A stretch of DNA of 64,000 bases from Actinernus sp. WN-2022 (taxonomy: Eukaryota > Cnidaria > Anthozoa > Actiniaria > Actinernidae), in NCBI GenBank assembly GCA_030867875.1, contig JAOWCC010000936.1, positions 74,681,032-74,745,031 of the forward strand, given 5' to 3'. This document shows, one piece after another, positions 12,406-23,103 of the stretch (position 1 is the stretch's first letter; every line of letters starts with the position of its first letter). The notes beneath the pieces are model-generated. The model had not been told where the DNA came from, made no database searches, and saw only the letters and a program-made list of their open reading frames with translations. A program made the translations under genes and the position numbers.

Positions 12406-12748
12406 GCCGCCAGACTTTCATACCTCAAAGGAGTACAGGTAAGACCGGAGTAAATAGAATACTATTTACAGCGGTCTTACCCAGGCGACGTAAGAGGCCA
12501 TGCCACCATGAATACATTACCATTTCGATAAAAGACATAAGGAGAGCTACAAGCAACATTATCATCGGTATATTCGTGCGTGCCTCAGGTCAGCCTCTTG
12601 CCTGTATTCCGCTCCCCTTGGCTACTTTCCGACTATCCCCCCGTCCCTCCCTGTTTACTAACTGTTTCGTTTTCCTTTCGGAAAGTAGCCGCCAGACTTC
12701 CATACCTCAAAGGAGTACAGGTAAGACCGGTGTAAATAGAATACTAAT
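12406..12748 (+). repeat. Pair of 60-bp direct repeats after the recombinase
   Basis: A block beginning GTAGCCGCCAGACTT and containing CCTCAAAGGAGTACAGGTAA occurs at about 12406-12467 and again at 12687-12748 with two or three mismatches, 281 bases apart. In Ngaro-type elements the 3' end carries split direct repeats (B1-A2-B2); this pair could be B1 and B2 with 12468-12686 as A2. I did not find the matching A1 copy upstream. Confidence 0.6.
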
Positions 12749-12779
12749 ACGTAGAGAACTCGGAAAAGAATTGTAGTTT

Positions 12780-15292
12780 TAAAACAAAATATTCTTCAAT
12801 TTTGTTTTTACGTTTTCCCTTTAAAAGAAAATGGGTCGGTATATACGAAACATTTTATTGGGATGGCCTAAGACAGAACTAGAGAATTTTGGAAACCATT
12901 GTTTTGCACAAAATGACTAAGAGAAATCTAATCAAATAAAAACGAGGTCGATTTGTTCACTTTAAGTAGTTTTCTTATTTTTCGCGAAAGATTTCACGCG
13001 TAAATACGCATACGTACTTAAAATTAGAAACAAGGCCTAGGGGTGATTGCCTCTGTTTTCTTTTTGTTTCGGTGGGAAACGCATGCGGCTATCAACAGCA
13101 CATCCGCGTGACGCTTTACTGCGGTGTACCAGACACCAATGTAACATAATTCAGGAGTCTGTACAGAAAGGACCGAGTCTGATATTTCTCTGTACGGACC
13201 AAGCAAGCGATAAGTGGTTCATATGCATATAGATAAGTAATCAATAAATAAATAAAATACAGCAATATTATTATTATAAAATGGCTCGTTTCTTGATTTT
13301 TTAAATAATGTTTTGTAACTTCTGCTTACCAGTACTTCCATTTTTCCGGATTTTTGCAGACATGAGCCCATAACCAGGAGCGTCCATATGTCCTATATAA
13401 TTGTCACAGCGTTTTTACAAGTTGGGCTATTTTTAGATCCCCCCCCCCCGCCAATTGGTGGGTTGCACCGTGGCGGACAAAAGATGCCTCATTAGCTACT
13501 TTTGTTATACCAAACAACATGGCTGCTACGCTTTTGTGATTTCATTCCCTTAGGAATAATTGCAACTCAACAATAGCGGGAAACCGTTCTAAAAATAACC
13601 TCACTAGTGAAAACGCTGTGACATAGGCCTAGTATATGTGGGATGGACGCTGTGACATAGGCCTAGTATGTGGGATGGACGCTGTGACATAGGCCTAGTA
13701 TGTGGGATGGACGCTCCTAGTTGTGGGCTCCTGTGCGAGATGAAAGAGGACCATATATGAATCAAACAAAACATACAACTGTAAAACATGTTGACTTCGA
13801 TGGCTTTATTTTGTTATTTTCGAAGTCAAAATTTGTCGAGGATCAACCTTTATGTTTACGACAAAATTCTAGATTCTGAAGTAGTTAATGTCTGAGATGA
13901 ATCGCTGAAAACGATAAAATGTTCATCTAGAAGCTTCTAGACCTGTTTGTGACGTATTATGTATGCGCCGCCCAGGTGGGTCAGGGTTTTGAGCTCAGTT
14001 TGGGCAGGTAGGGTCAGGGTTTTGACCTGATTTGGGCAGATCAGGGTAAGGATTTGAGTATAATTTGGGTGCAGTCAGGGTCGGGGTTCAGTATTTTTTA
14101 GGCAGTTCATTTTTTTAAGCTACTATGTCAAAAAAAGACATTCTGTTGCCGCATTTTGATCGCCTGCCCACATGCAAGCACTGAGGTTCCCATACATCGT
14201 GACGCCGCTAATTCGTACTTCAGTACAAGTTTATCTATGTACTTCATCTGCTGATTTGTTTACCCAATGCCACGTCCCGACTTGAAATGTTCCGTATTTT
14301 GCATGCAATCCCGGTACGCGGTATACCGGCCGGGATATATATCCGACCGTGTTTTGAAAACAATTTAAAGAAGGAGCAATCAGGTTTTTTTTCCTCAAAA
14401 GGGGGTAATCAGGGTTTTGGAGCTCGGATTGGGTCAAACAGGGTCAGGGTTTGAGCCTCTTGGCCTCACATACATACCCATTTTTCATGTAAGTACTCCC
14501 CCCGGGAGCATAGTCTAGAGTCTTCGGCAACACGACGAGTGAAAGCTGCTTCAGTGCTTGATCCATATTGAATGTTGGCGGCCACTCCACTTATAGTCTC
14601 GAGGAAGTTAAAGATATGTCGGTCACCATCTGCTGAGCATTGCAGGTACCTGGGATTTAGCCATGCATGTTCACAGGCTACAGTTCATTTCGAGGAAAAA
14701 AATTCTTTGCTCTGGTAGTGCTAGATTTGTAAGTTTCCATTGCCAATATCCAAAACAGCTTTGCTTTTTCGCTTAATGATCACCGCTAGGACTTTACTGA
14801 CTTCACAAACTCTTTGTCCTTGGCTTGGGCATATTGGTTCCAGCCGACTTGTTCTCTTCTCAACACCTTGCCTTCAGTTATTGATTATTGATAACTCCTC
14901 AGTGTGTTCGGGTTGAACCCGTTGAAAAACCGGCGAAGGTATAAGTGCTCATTTTTTCCTGCCTATCCTACCCTATTAAATTAAGTTATAAACATATTTC
15001 GTAAGACATTTAGCCTTGACCTCATTTTCTTCACTGTATTAAAGGTGCTGTGTCATGGTTTTGCGCATGTCTGGAATCAATGTTCGACTGGTGGTTAATT
15101 GGCTTCAAACAGTTAAAGTCCCCTCCCTTAATGCTTGATTGAAAGGATATGAAATATTTTCCTTGAAGACTTAGATCTACGTACAGTTTGTTAATCATTT
15201 TTGCACATTTACTTTGATTTCATCCATCCCACACGTGTGCTAGGGTCGTCAGTTTATATTAAAATCGCTGAAAATAATTTTGTTCCGACCTG
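12780..15292. other. Intron DNA with MITE and short repeats
   Basis: No gene. Apart from the MITE at 13361-13733 it holds a C/G run near 13440-13449 and a loose repetition of GGGTCAGGGTTTTGA-like blocks at 13975-14090, partly echoed at 14395-14455. Confidence 0.4.
13361..13733. mobile_element. hAT-like MITE (CAGGAGCC family), divergent copy
   Basis: Ends CATGAGCCCATAACCAGGAG and the complement of its partner near 13733 match the family seen at 19998, 27087 and 51486. The right half contains three tandem copies of a 32-34-base unit (GACGCTGTGACATAGGCCTA...) at about 13612-13708. Flanks TTGCAGA and TGCGAGA are only a partial target duplication. Confidence 0.7.
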
Positions 15293-15942
15293 CTCAAGCA
15301 TGTTAAGGCCTGGTTCAGGGGTCAAATTTCGGGTAAAAACTGTTTTCCTAATTTCTGCACAACAGAGTGTGGTAAGTACACCAAGTTTCACACGATAATA
15401 GGTATCGCCATTCTTGACTACCTAAAGTGGTTTGTGTGTAGTAAAACATGTCACGTGATCTGTCACGTGACTTAGAACACGAAATCAGTAAATCGAAAAT
15501 GCGGCTCCGAGTTTAAAACAGCTAGGATGATGAGTGGATGTGTTTAGTTAAGGTTGAAGCCCTTTACCTAAATCAGCTTAGAAAAGATGACTACAATGTT
15601 TCGTTAACGAGTTATTAAGGCGAAAATATAATATCTCCTTATCTTTACATGATAGTCATGTTTTCAAAGTGTTGTCTGAAAAACTGCGCGAGGAGTAATG
15701 TTTTAGCAGGGTTACTTTAGATTCATATGCTATCGTCGCAGCCGCATTTCGCTTCAACGATCTCATATAATTATGACGTCATCGATCACGTGATACGAAA
15801 ACCACCCACTTATCAAATTTAAGGAAGTTGATATTAGTATTACGGTGTAATTATATTTTGTTTAAACTGTTATTTATCTCAGAATTTTTTTTTTAACGTA
15901 AATCTATTTTCCGTGAATGAACCAGGCCTTAACATGCTTGAG
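15293..15942. mobile_element. 650-bp MITE with perfect 25-bp TIRs
   Basis: CTCAAGCATGTTAAGGCCTG begins the left end, and its 25-base TIR is exactly complementary to 15918-15942. Further members: 22494-23103, a minus-strand deletion copy at 25470-25915, the disrupted copy at about 50690-57215, and a partial end at 15974. No transposase; superfamily not assigned. Confidence 0.85.
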
Positions 15943-16620
15943 TGGAACGCAAAGGCATGTCCCTAACCGTGACACTCAAGCATATTAAGGCCTGATTGGC
16001 ATATTTTTATTTAAAGGGGAAGCTTCCATCCAATCTTTATGAAACTCGGTAGGCTGTTTGTTATCGGTATTTGTTACAATATGAACTACCTGTATTTTTC
16101 AAAGTTGTGTCACGTGACTTGAAAACGACCGTTAACGGTTGAAACCTTTAGACAAAAACGGGCCGGGTACGGAAAGTAAACTTAATAAACGAATATTCTT
16201 TCTTCATCGTTCTATGACTCATAATAAGGGCTTGAACACTCCGCCTTTTAATCATGTCCAGATCATTAGAAGGCGAAACTACAACACAAATAAAAAAAAT
16301 CTATATGTTCTTGTGTAAACTTCCCCCATTTCAAGAAACTGGCTATTGACCAATCAGAATGCAAGAAGTGACAGAGCCCTAAAATGGAGATGTACCGCCA
16401 TTTTACGTGGTCATCCGAGTCACGAGGGATTGACAGTCCCAATTTAAAGAGCCAGGTCAGACCCACGGCAGATTGACGTATATTTATGAAATCGTACGGA
16501 GGAAGAGGGTGGGGATGAAGGGCCGAAGTGAATTTTATCTCTTTCCCTGCTGCTCTTTCCCAAAGCTACGAAAAAAACAAAATGAGAGGAACTACAATAA
16601 CCATTTCATCTGTGTTTCAG

Positions 16621-16863
16621 ATCCTTATTGTAGTCACAGATGGTATAGAGCTGGAGGACGATGAACACAGGGTTCCCATAACCACAGCAGCCGCGGTACT
16701 CAAGAGCAAGGGAATAGAGATCTTCGCGATTGGGACTGGGCTAGATTTGGATGTCCTAAATCTGATCCAAATGGCTTCTGATGATGAACATGTGTACAGC
16801 GGAAGGTCGATCAGTCGTGTCACGCAACATTTTAAGAAACTACGTAAGGTGACATGTCACTAG
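16621..16863 (+). CDS. VWA-like domain, C-terminal half exon with stop (domain 2, copy A)
   Basis: Acceptor TGTGTTTCAG ends at 16620, entry phase 0; the frame closes at TAG 16861-16863. It encodes ILIVVTDGIELEDDEHRV, then AAAVLKSKGIEIFAIGTGLD and ASDDEHVYSGRSISRVTQHF, the second half of a VWA domain, and a short basic C-terminus (KLRKVTCH). It completes exon 4956-5314. No cysteine-rich or transmembrane segment follows, so the product would end on the VWA domain. It differs from copy B at about a dozen residues. Confidence 0.85.
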   Translation: MLIVVTDGIELEDDEHRVPITTAAAVLKSKGIEIFAIGTGLDLDVLNLIQMASDDEHVYSGRSISRVTQHFKKLRKVTCH

Positions 16864-17504
16864 GTCCGCGTTAGTGTTGAACAAAGAACTAATGATCATT
16901 TGCTGCTGGGTAATCGTGCACTAACGCTGCTATATACACTGCTATGGGCATTTGAGCGAATTTCATTAACGAACGTCTATGTTAGTATACGTAAATATGT
17001 TGTTTAGATGAAAATGAAATCACTGAAGTCCAGAGAAAAATGTGAAATTGTACGCAAATCATTATACGCCTATAACATATATGCTTTCTAGCTTAACTGC
17101 GAGTAATGATAAATTTATATTCCCTCGATTTCACTCAACATTTGAAGACATCATGTTAGGTGTCATGTCATTAAGTCCGTTTCAAACGGAGAATTATAAG
17201 AATAATAATAATAATAATAACGGGTTTATTTATCGAGGGTAGTACGTAATAGTGTTAATTACACTAATAAACTATACAAATGAGACATATCAATATCAAA
17301 ATATACCAGATTCGAAATATGCAAAAATTAAGTTAATAATCTAAAAGCTATATAAAACACAGTTTACAATACAATCATAAAAAGTTAGAGTCTAGGGCTA
17401 GATATGACTAAGAGAAAGCTGGCAATCCAATAGAAGTTTCTGATATTTATTCCGGAATGAACTGGTACTTGCCAATCTCTTCATCTTTAATCGGAGACTC
17501 AGTA

Positions 17505-17665
17505 AAGATGAAACGTTTGCGGACAATTTGCTGCTTGGGAATCGAGCCCTGACGGTGGGCATTTGAGCGAATTTCAGTAGCGAATGTTAGCCGTAAACAT
17601 CGATTATATGGATGATGTTTAGTTAAAAAAGAAATAATTGAAGTCCAGAGAAATATGTCAGTCTC
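17505..17665 (+). repeat. Third, degenerate copy of the VWA 3' flank
   Basis: This block (ATTTGCTGCTTGGG... GGGCATTTGAGCGAATTTCA ... GAAGTCCAGAGAAA) repeats the sequence just after the stop of copy A (about 16905-17040) and copy B (about 24958-25095). No VWA coding sequence precedes it, so it is a local duplication of 3' flank only, or the remains of a deleted third copy. Confidence 0.7.
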
Positions 17666-18087
17666 GCCATTTCAAAGATCAGGCATCATTTCCCCCATTT
17701 CGGAACAGCTTTTCTGCTGGTTTTTGTATTAAACCAGATGTTTAATCGAGAAAATACTTTATCAACACCGAGTTCTTATTAGTGCCAAGGCAACTAGAAA
17801 AAAAGATGGGTAATTATTTACATTTTAAATCGGGATTGAGGTTTACGAAAAACAGCCGGAGCTTGAGAGAGAATATGATTGGTGGACTTGGTGATTGCTC
17901 GACCAATCAGATCGCTGGCACAAACACATACACACATACAGAGAGACACCATTCTCGTTCCCAGTGCCTCCTCAACTAACTGAAAAATCAGAGGCTCTGG
18001 TAAGACACGAAACCGGATGTCCTAGATTCTAGGACATTGAAACTGCGCATGCTCTTAGAACTCATTTCCGATTTGCTAACTAAAGCA

Positions 18088-18372
18088 ATGGCGGACTTCA
18101 TGGAAGCTATTCAGTTCGCCCTTGAAAAGCTTAAAATACAGTTTTCTTTAAAAATTAAACAATTGGAAGCTATTCGGGTAATTAGTATCGATAAGAAGGA
18201 CTGTTTCTGTGTCCTTCCGACCGGTTATGGTAAATCGTTAATTTACCAAAGTTTACCGTTTGAGTTTAATGCTCTTCAAGGATCATCCAACTCAATCGTG
18301 GTCGTCATATCTCCTCTCAACGCAATTATCGAGAAGTGCACAGAACATGCTGATTTTCAGCTGCTGGATTAG
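18088..18372 (+). pseudogene. RecQ-like DNA helicase, N-terminal fragment
   Basis: From ATG 18088 the product begins MADFMEAIQFALEKLKIQF, then the RecQ motif 0 area (IKQLEAI) and a Walker A reading CVLPTGYGKSLIYQSLPF, then motif Ia VVVISPLNAII, after which the frame ends within about ten codons. RecQ-family enzymes are 3'-5' DNA helicases and keep all of this plus motifs II-VI; only the first fifth is present. It lies between long TIRs, so it belongs to the transposon rather than to a host helicase gene. The start could also be ATG 18037, in the same frame. Confidence 0.8.
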
Positions 18373-18812
18373 ACTGCAGGGCTGATGGTCGAGGAAGAAT
18401 AGGCCTATGTACCTGTTGTAGGTTAGCAAGGGCTATAGCGCTTGCACTCGGCGCGGAATGTGTTTCTCTTGGTCGTTTTGATGGTGGATTACTAGGAGAG
18501 CTATAATTTTGCTTTCGACCTCGTTTTAGCTTGGAATTTTGGATCGCCGCGGTTTGATGTTCATGCGATTGCTGAACTATCTCACGGAATTTTTCGGCAG
18601 TTTCAAGAGAGCGTTTGCACGGACAGCATATTTTTGTAGGGTAGGATTCTTCCCAGAAAATTAACGGATGGCTTAGATAAGAACCCAAACTTTTCCTTAG
18701 GTCGCTGGTTAAAATCACTGGGTGATTCTTATCCAATATTACGGCGTTGCAGCAAATGCATGTATTTCGATCGAAAACTTTTCTGCTGCCTTTTTGGCGT
18801 AATATCCGCCAT
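18345..18812 (-). pseudogene. CxxC zinc-type protein, N-terminal fragment
   Basis: Read leftward from ATG 18812 (MADITPKRQQK...), then after a one-base frameshift in an A/T-rich run it continues NTCICCNAVILDKN, a helical SYLSHPLIFWEE region, KICCPCKRSLETAEKF, and a basic tail (KLKRGRKQ, PPSKRPRE). The two cysteine pairs suggest a ZAD/THAP-like zinc module followed by a nuclear-localisation-like patch. Family not recognised by name. The coding signal fades at the junction with the RecQ fragment near 18345. Confidence 0.6.
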
Positions 18813-19328
18813 TATTGGGTTATAGTCGATCGAAGGGAGATTTTAATTACCTTTCGGCTTTTGCCACCATACATTACATATACGAATGTTTCTTAATTAA
18901 TTAATCTGTTTAATCATGTTCTTTTAAAAGGCACATCACTTCATTCTTTATTATTTTCACATATGAATGTTTATTCTTTTGATTATTTTACTTTCATTGA
19001 AAGAACACCTCAAAAAATGCCTTACTTTACTTGTTATGTTTACAACGGAAGTGATTTATCCACTAAGTGAACCGGAAGAAAAGCGCTGTGCGCAGCACCT
19101 GTTCAATGTTTTCTTCATCGCGCAGCCGATTTGGCTAGCCAATCAAATTAGAGCCTGTTTCGTGTCTTACCAGAGCCTCTGATTTTTCAGTTAGTTGAGG
19201 AGGCACTGGGAACGAGAATGGAGAGACACATGAAAAGGAACGAAATGTATTCCACTACGCATGCGCACTCGTTTGTCGTCGCTGTGTATCATGTTTTGCT
19301 CTGCACCAAGCAAGAATTACAGTAATAG

Positions 19329-19673
19329 ATGCATCAGGAGTTCCGGACTTCCGGTTGGATCACACTGCATTCTGGGTAGGTGGGCTCAGAAAAGTGGGCA
19401 TCAACTTCCAGAGCGGCCATATTGGATTTGAGCGCAGTCAACTTGGAAACTTTATTTTAAAATCCCGTTCTAAAGTTAGAACTCCCAACTGAAGAATCTG
19501 TAAAGGTAAGATATTCCGTGTATTAGGTAGTACGTTTTTGAACTTGCAAAGGAGCAAAAATTGACTGCACTCAAATCCAATATGGCCGATCTAGAAGTTG
19601 ATGCCCACTTTTCTGAGCCCACCTACCCAGAATGCAGTGTGATCCAACCGGAAGTCCGGAACTCCTGATGCAT
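19329..19673. repeat. 345-bp foldback element
   Basis: Left arm from ATGCATCAGGAGTTCCGGAC (19329) through about 19440 pairs with 19560-19673. The ends are themselves palindromic around ATGCAT. No ORF. Confidence 0.85.
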
Positions 19674-19997
19674 GTATTTTTGAAAATATTCATTTTTTTT
19701 GGAAAAAAAATATAATTATGACACAGTCACAGGGCCGGCAAAATATATGACACAGAGCCGAATTTAAGACTCGGACTCGCCACAGGCAGCCGAGTAATGA
19801 GATCATTACTTTCGAATCAGACAATTGCCTCGGTCGGTTATTTCAGTTTATTATTGACCTAAAAATGAGACGCATCAATCTGGAATTAATTCTGATTTAG
19901 TTAGACTGCGAGCGAGTCCCTGTATTTTTCTTGGTCACTGTCAGTGTTCTGTCGCTCATTGTGATTTTTCCGAGCGAATATTGGGTATGAGCAAGAG

Positions 19998-20376
19998 CAG
20001 GAGCCCATTACCAGGAGCGTCCATCTTCCCCACTGTGTCTGTACCCCAGCACAGAGGTAGATTTTTAGCATTGCGTTTCGCGCGAAAAAGAACAAAGGTA
20101 GGCTATTTTTAGCCAATCAGATAGCTAACGTTACTTCTCATTATCATTCTTCTCACTTTCAACGCGGGAATTCGAATTGCTGGTTTTCAATCAATCCCCA
20201 GAGATTCAAATGTTGGTGCCCCAACAAAAGAAGCTAACGAGGGATCTATTGTTTAAGGACACCAACATGGCGGCGACCTCTTTTCGCGGGAATTTCGAAT
20301 CTGAAAATAGCCTCGTCTACCTCTGTGCTGGGGACCCAACCCATAACAGAGGAACGCTCCTGGTAATGGGCTCCTG
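19998..20376. mobile_element. hAT-like MITE (CAGGAGCC family)
   Basis: Ends CAGGAGCCCATTACCAGGAG and complement; a second internal inverted repeat (CCCCAGCACAGAGGTAGA, mirrored at 20316-20333). Flanked by GCAAGAG at 19991-19997 and 20377-20383, a 7-base duplication. CAG...CTG ends suggest hAT. Confidence 0.85.
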
Positions 20377-20383
20377 GCAAGAG

Positions 20384-20779
20384 AGCATAAGTAAGAGAGG
20401 GAAACTTAGTGTGTGGCGTGATATGATAATGTCGAATAAAATCTATTTTTAGTAACCGGAAGCCGTTGAAGCAAAGTGAGCGCGCGCGCGACAACTAAAA
20501 AATGCACAAAAATATTGGCCATGATTTTAGTTGGCGCGCGCGTGCGCCCACTTTGCTACACTAATTCCGTTAACGAACGAGACCTTAACCTGCTAAATAG
20601 TTACGCGAATCTCGATTGGCGGCTAACTTCTTAGAGGGACTGTTGGTGTTCAACCAAAGTCAGGAAGGCAATAACAGGTCTGTGATGCCCTTAGGCTGCT
20701 TCCGGTTACTAAAAATAGATTTTATTATCGCACAAGTGCTTGTATTTGAGATTCCCTCTCTTACTTATGCTCTCTTGGT
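20384..20779. repeat. Foldback pair flanking a 240-bp spacer
   Basis: AGCATAAGTAAGAGAGGGAA (about 20384) and AAAATCTATTTTTAGTAACC (about 20437) are mirrored at 20698-20776. The hAT-like MITE at 19998 is inserted at the outer left edge of this foldback, since TATGAGCAAGAG resumes across it. Confidence 0.75.
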
Positions 20780-21162
20780 ATGAGTCAAAACATACAATTA
20801 AGGGGGAGGGGGCACTAATAGAACAATGCTGATAGAAGATAAATAAAGAGTCTGTTCGCAGTCTATGCTGTAGTAAAACACATCAAACGAACGAATATGT
20901 TTGAAAATAAGGTCTACTTCGATTTCATCAACAAGAGGAGAGAGAGGGTAGCTCTTATTCGAGTCGAACTATTATTTTTAATTCGGGGGAGGGGGTGGGG
21001 CGGGGCGGGGGGCGATTATTTGAGGAAATATTTTCAAATTGACATACTATACGATAAATGAAATAAATAAATAATCATTAAGACAATAACGTTCGCTCTG
21101 CTAGTGAATAACAGTGTGTTGATTAGTTTCTTATTTGTGCCTTTTTCTCATTTTATTATAGA

Positions 21163-21521
21163 CAGTCCCTTTATTTTTCTTGGTCTCTTGTCACGAAAAA
21201 CTCGAAAAACGATGTTTTGGCCGAGCGCAGATTGGGCGCAAACGAACTCACCTGAGGGTAGGAGGGCGGGGGACAAAAGAAAAATAAAGGGACTGCAGCC
21301 TTTCCCCACTGGCACGCGTTCAACCAATCACGATTTTCAGTTGCTGGAGCGACTGAAATTGCTGAACGCGCGCCAGTGAGAAAAGGCTGCAGTCCCTCTA
21401 TTTCTCTTTTGTCCCCCCTCCCCCAGCCCTCCTACCCTACGGGGATTTCGTTCGCGCTCAATCCGCGCTCGACCAAAACATCGTTTTTCGTGACTAGAGA
21501 CCAAGAAAAATAAAGGGACTG
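21163..21521. repeat. 359-bp foldback element
   Basis: Outer arms start CAGTCCCTTTATTTTTCTTG and end with the complement at 21521. Inner copies of the same CAGTCCCT end lie near 21291-21402, so it is a foldback of two nested hairpins around CACTGGCACGCGTTCAACC. No ORF or certain target duplication. Confidence 0.8.
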
Positions 21522-21753
21522 TTCGCAGTCTAATTTTATTAATGTTTTATTCGTTCCAGTCTCTGCCAGTACACCAACACTTCCAAGGACAACTGCCCCA
21601 CCTTGTATGTACCGATAAAACATTTTTGTTCACACACTTACAGTCGCTCGTTCAGAAACGCACATCAACCTTGGGTCTGACAACACATTTCATAGAACAT
21701 TTGTATTCTGGATATTAAAACAAGATGCATTGCTAATTGTACGGTTTGTATAG

Positions 21754-21917
21754 GTAATCATACGGTTTCGAGTGCAATTTGGGATTAATTTGCACGAGTG
21801 GGTTTTTTAAAGAGTATAAAAATTGCACGAGCCCGCAGGGAGAGTGCAATTTGAGCTCTTTGAAAAACACACGAGTGAAAATTAATCCCAAATTGCACGA
21901 GAAAACCGTATGATTAC
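21754..21917. repeat. 164-bp inverted repeat
   Basis: GTAATCATACGGTTTCGAGT and the following 30 bases pair with 21865-21917. The spacer has further GTGCAATTT/AAATTGCAC pairing. Palindromic MITE-like unit. Confidence 0.75.
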
Positions 21918-22493
21918 TTATTAATAATATACATGAAAAAAAATGTCAGGAAGTGACGTTGGCGAGTCATGTGACAAAGTAATTTCTTCAGTCAACAATC
22001 CATAATAGTTCACACTTTCAAATTCATTCAAATTGTTCAAGTGTTCTCAGAAGTCGAAAGGAAATGTTTCATTGCTTTCCAAAGAAATTTGCATCGTATT
22101 TCCTTTTTTCGGCACTATGTTTCCTTTTTTCTGCACTGTGTTTCCTTGAAATTGCATTTCCCTCAACCAATCAGAATTGAGCAATTTTTTCATGAATAGT
22201 ATTATTAGGGGGGGGGGGATATTATTAAAACCGATATTTCGGTTGGCACGGCGTATACAAAAATAAAAGACAAGAAAACGTTACAGTTTTTTAAATGTGA
22301 ATGTGAGACTGTGATAACATTACAAGTGATGATGTGATGACCTAGTCTTTTTAAATTATCAGCCTGCCGTGGACGAACAGGAACAGTTCTCCAATCTGAT
22401 TGGTTGAATCTAGAACGGGGGCGCGCACTTTGTTGGAAAATAGCGGGTGCAATCAGCGCGAGCGAGCTAAAATTGAAAACGTTTCACTCAAAT

Positions 22494-23103
22494 CTCAAGC
22501 ATGTTAAGGCATGGATATGTCAGCAGTCTTAGTCAGTAATCATGTCTGAACATTTTAAGTTAGGTATTCTGGTGTTTTGGTGGTCACGTGACCTTAAGGC
22601 TGATAAAAGAAAGAAATCAAAATGAGCCGGTCACAGTGAATTTTTGAAGTAACGATTTCTGTCTTATCTGATTACACTTCTGGTTGTTTCTAAAGCTCTG
22701 TTTAGAATGGTTGATATTTTGCCATTGTAGGTGAGAAAATTGGGGAAAACTGGTTCCAAGAATAGGTCACGTGACCTGTTTCTCTATTTTCGGCTTAACA
22801 ATCTATCAGGGTCAACCATTCCAAACAGATCTTAAGAAACAACTAGAAGTGTAATCAGATAAGCAAGAAATCGTTACTTTAAAAATGCAGCGTAACCGGC
22901 CCATTTTGAGATAAAATTTCCAGAATTTATAATCACGTGGCTGGTCACGTGATAGACCTTTCTTAACAAAATCTGTTCAAACGATTCAGAACGCTGAGAG
23001 TTAGTAATAAGCGCTATTTTTGTAGATAAGCCACTCTAGATCTATTCAATAAAATAGCTTTAGCCTCGATTTCATGCTCAAACAATGCCTGAACATGCTT
23101 GAG
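22494..23103. mobile_element. 610-bp MITE (CTCAAGCATG family)
   Basis: Left end CTCAAGCATGTTAAGGCATG at 22494, right end ...GAACATGCTTGAG at 23103. It is largely self-complementary inside (GGTCACGTGACC blocks; TTCCAAACAGA/TCTGTTTAGAA pairing). It is the uninterrupted counterpart of the copy at 50.7-57.2 kb and shows what that locus looked like before insertions. Confidence 0.8.

Larger units (their letters stand above)
8640..12770 (+). mobile_element. DIRS/Ngaro-like tyrosine-recombinase retrotransposon, decayed
   Basis: Order on the + strand: gag-like helical region (8660-8942), CCHC knuckle (8961-9206), RT thumb and RNase H (9576-10160), tyrosine recombinase (11691-12104), then a pair of about 60-base direct repeats (12406-12467 and 12687-12748). 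The combination of RT/RNase H with a tyrosine recombinase and no DDE integrase defines the DIRS superfamily. The RT palm is missing and frames shift repeatedly, so the copy is dead. The 5' end was not located. Confidence 0.7.
5315..16620. other. 11.3-kb intron swollen by mobile elements
   Basis: Lies between the two halves of one VWA domain. The first roughly 300 bases are homologous to the 550-base intron of copy B (24134-24683), sharing GATTGGTCAATGG-type and AAGATAAGTACTCTT blocks, so the ancestral intron was short. The additional DNA consists of a minisatellite, a MITE, a DIRS/Ngaro-like remnant and further MITEs listed separately. 5620-6180 shows nothing recognisable. Confidence 0.75.
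17950..19220. mobile_element. 1271-bp TIR transposon derivative carrying RecQ-like helicase 5' end
   Basis: Long TIRs of about 70 bases start CATTCTCGTTCCCAGTGCCT at 17950 and end with the complement at 19220. A perfect 9-base duplication GAGAGACAC flanks it (17941-17949, 19221-19229). Inside, two converging truncated genes meet near 18345-18370: a RecQ-like helicase N-terminus on + and a CxxC zinc-type protein on -. That is the look of an internal-deletion derivative of a larger autonomous element with two convergent genes. No transposase is visible here. Confidence 0.85.

Noticed and set aside
13975..14455. Telomere-like GGGTCAGGGTTT repeats
   Set aside because: Spacing and sequence are irregular and do not match TTAGGG arrays; they look like loose decay of a longer unit.
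18088..18372. Host RecQ helicase gene
   Set aside because: It is enclosed by long TIRs with a target duplication and is cut after motif Ia without a donor site.
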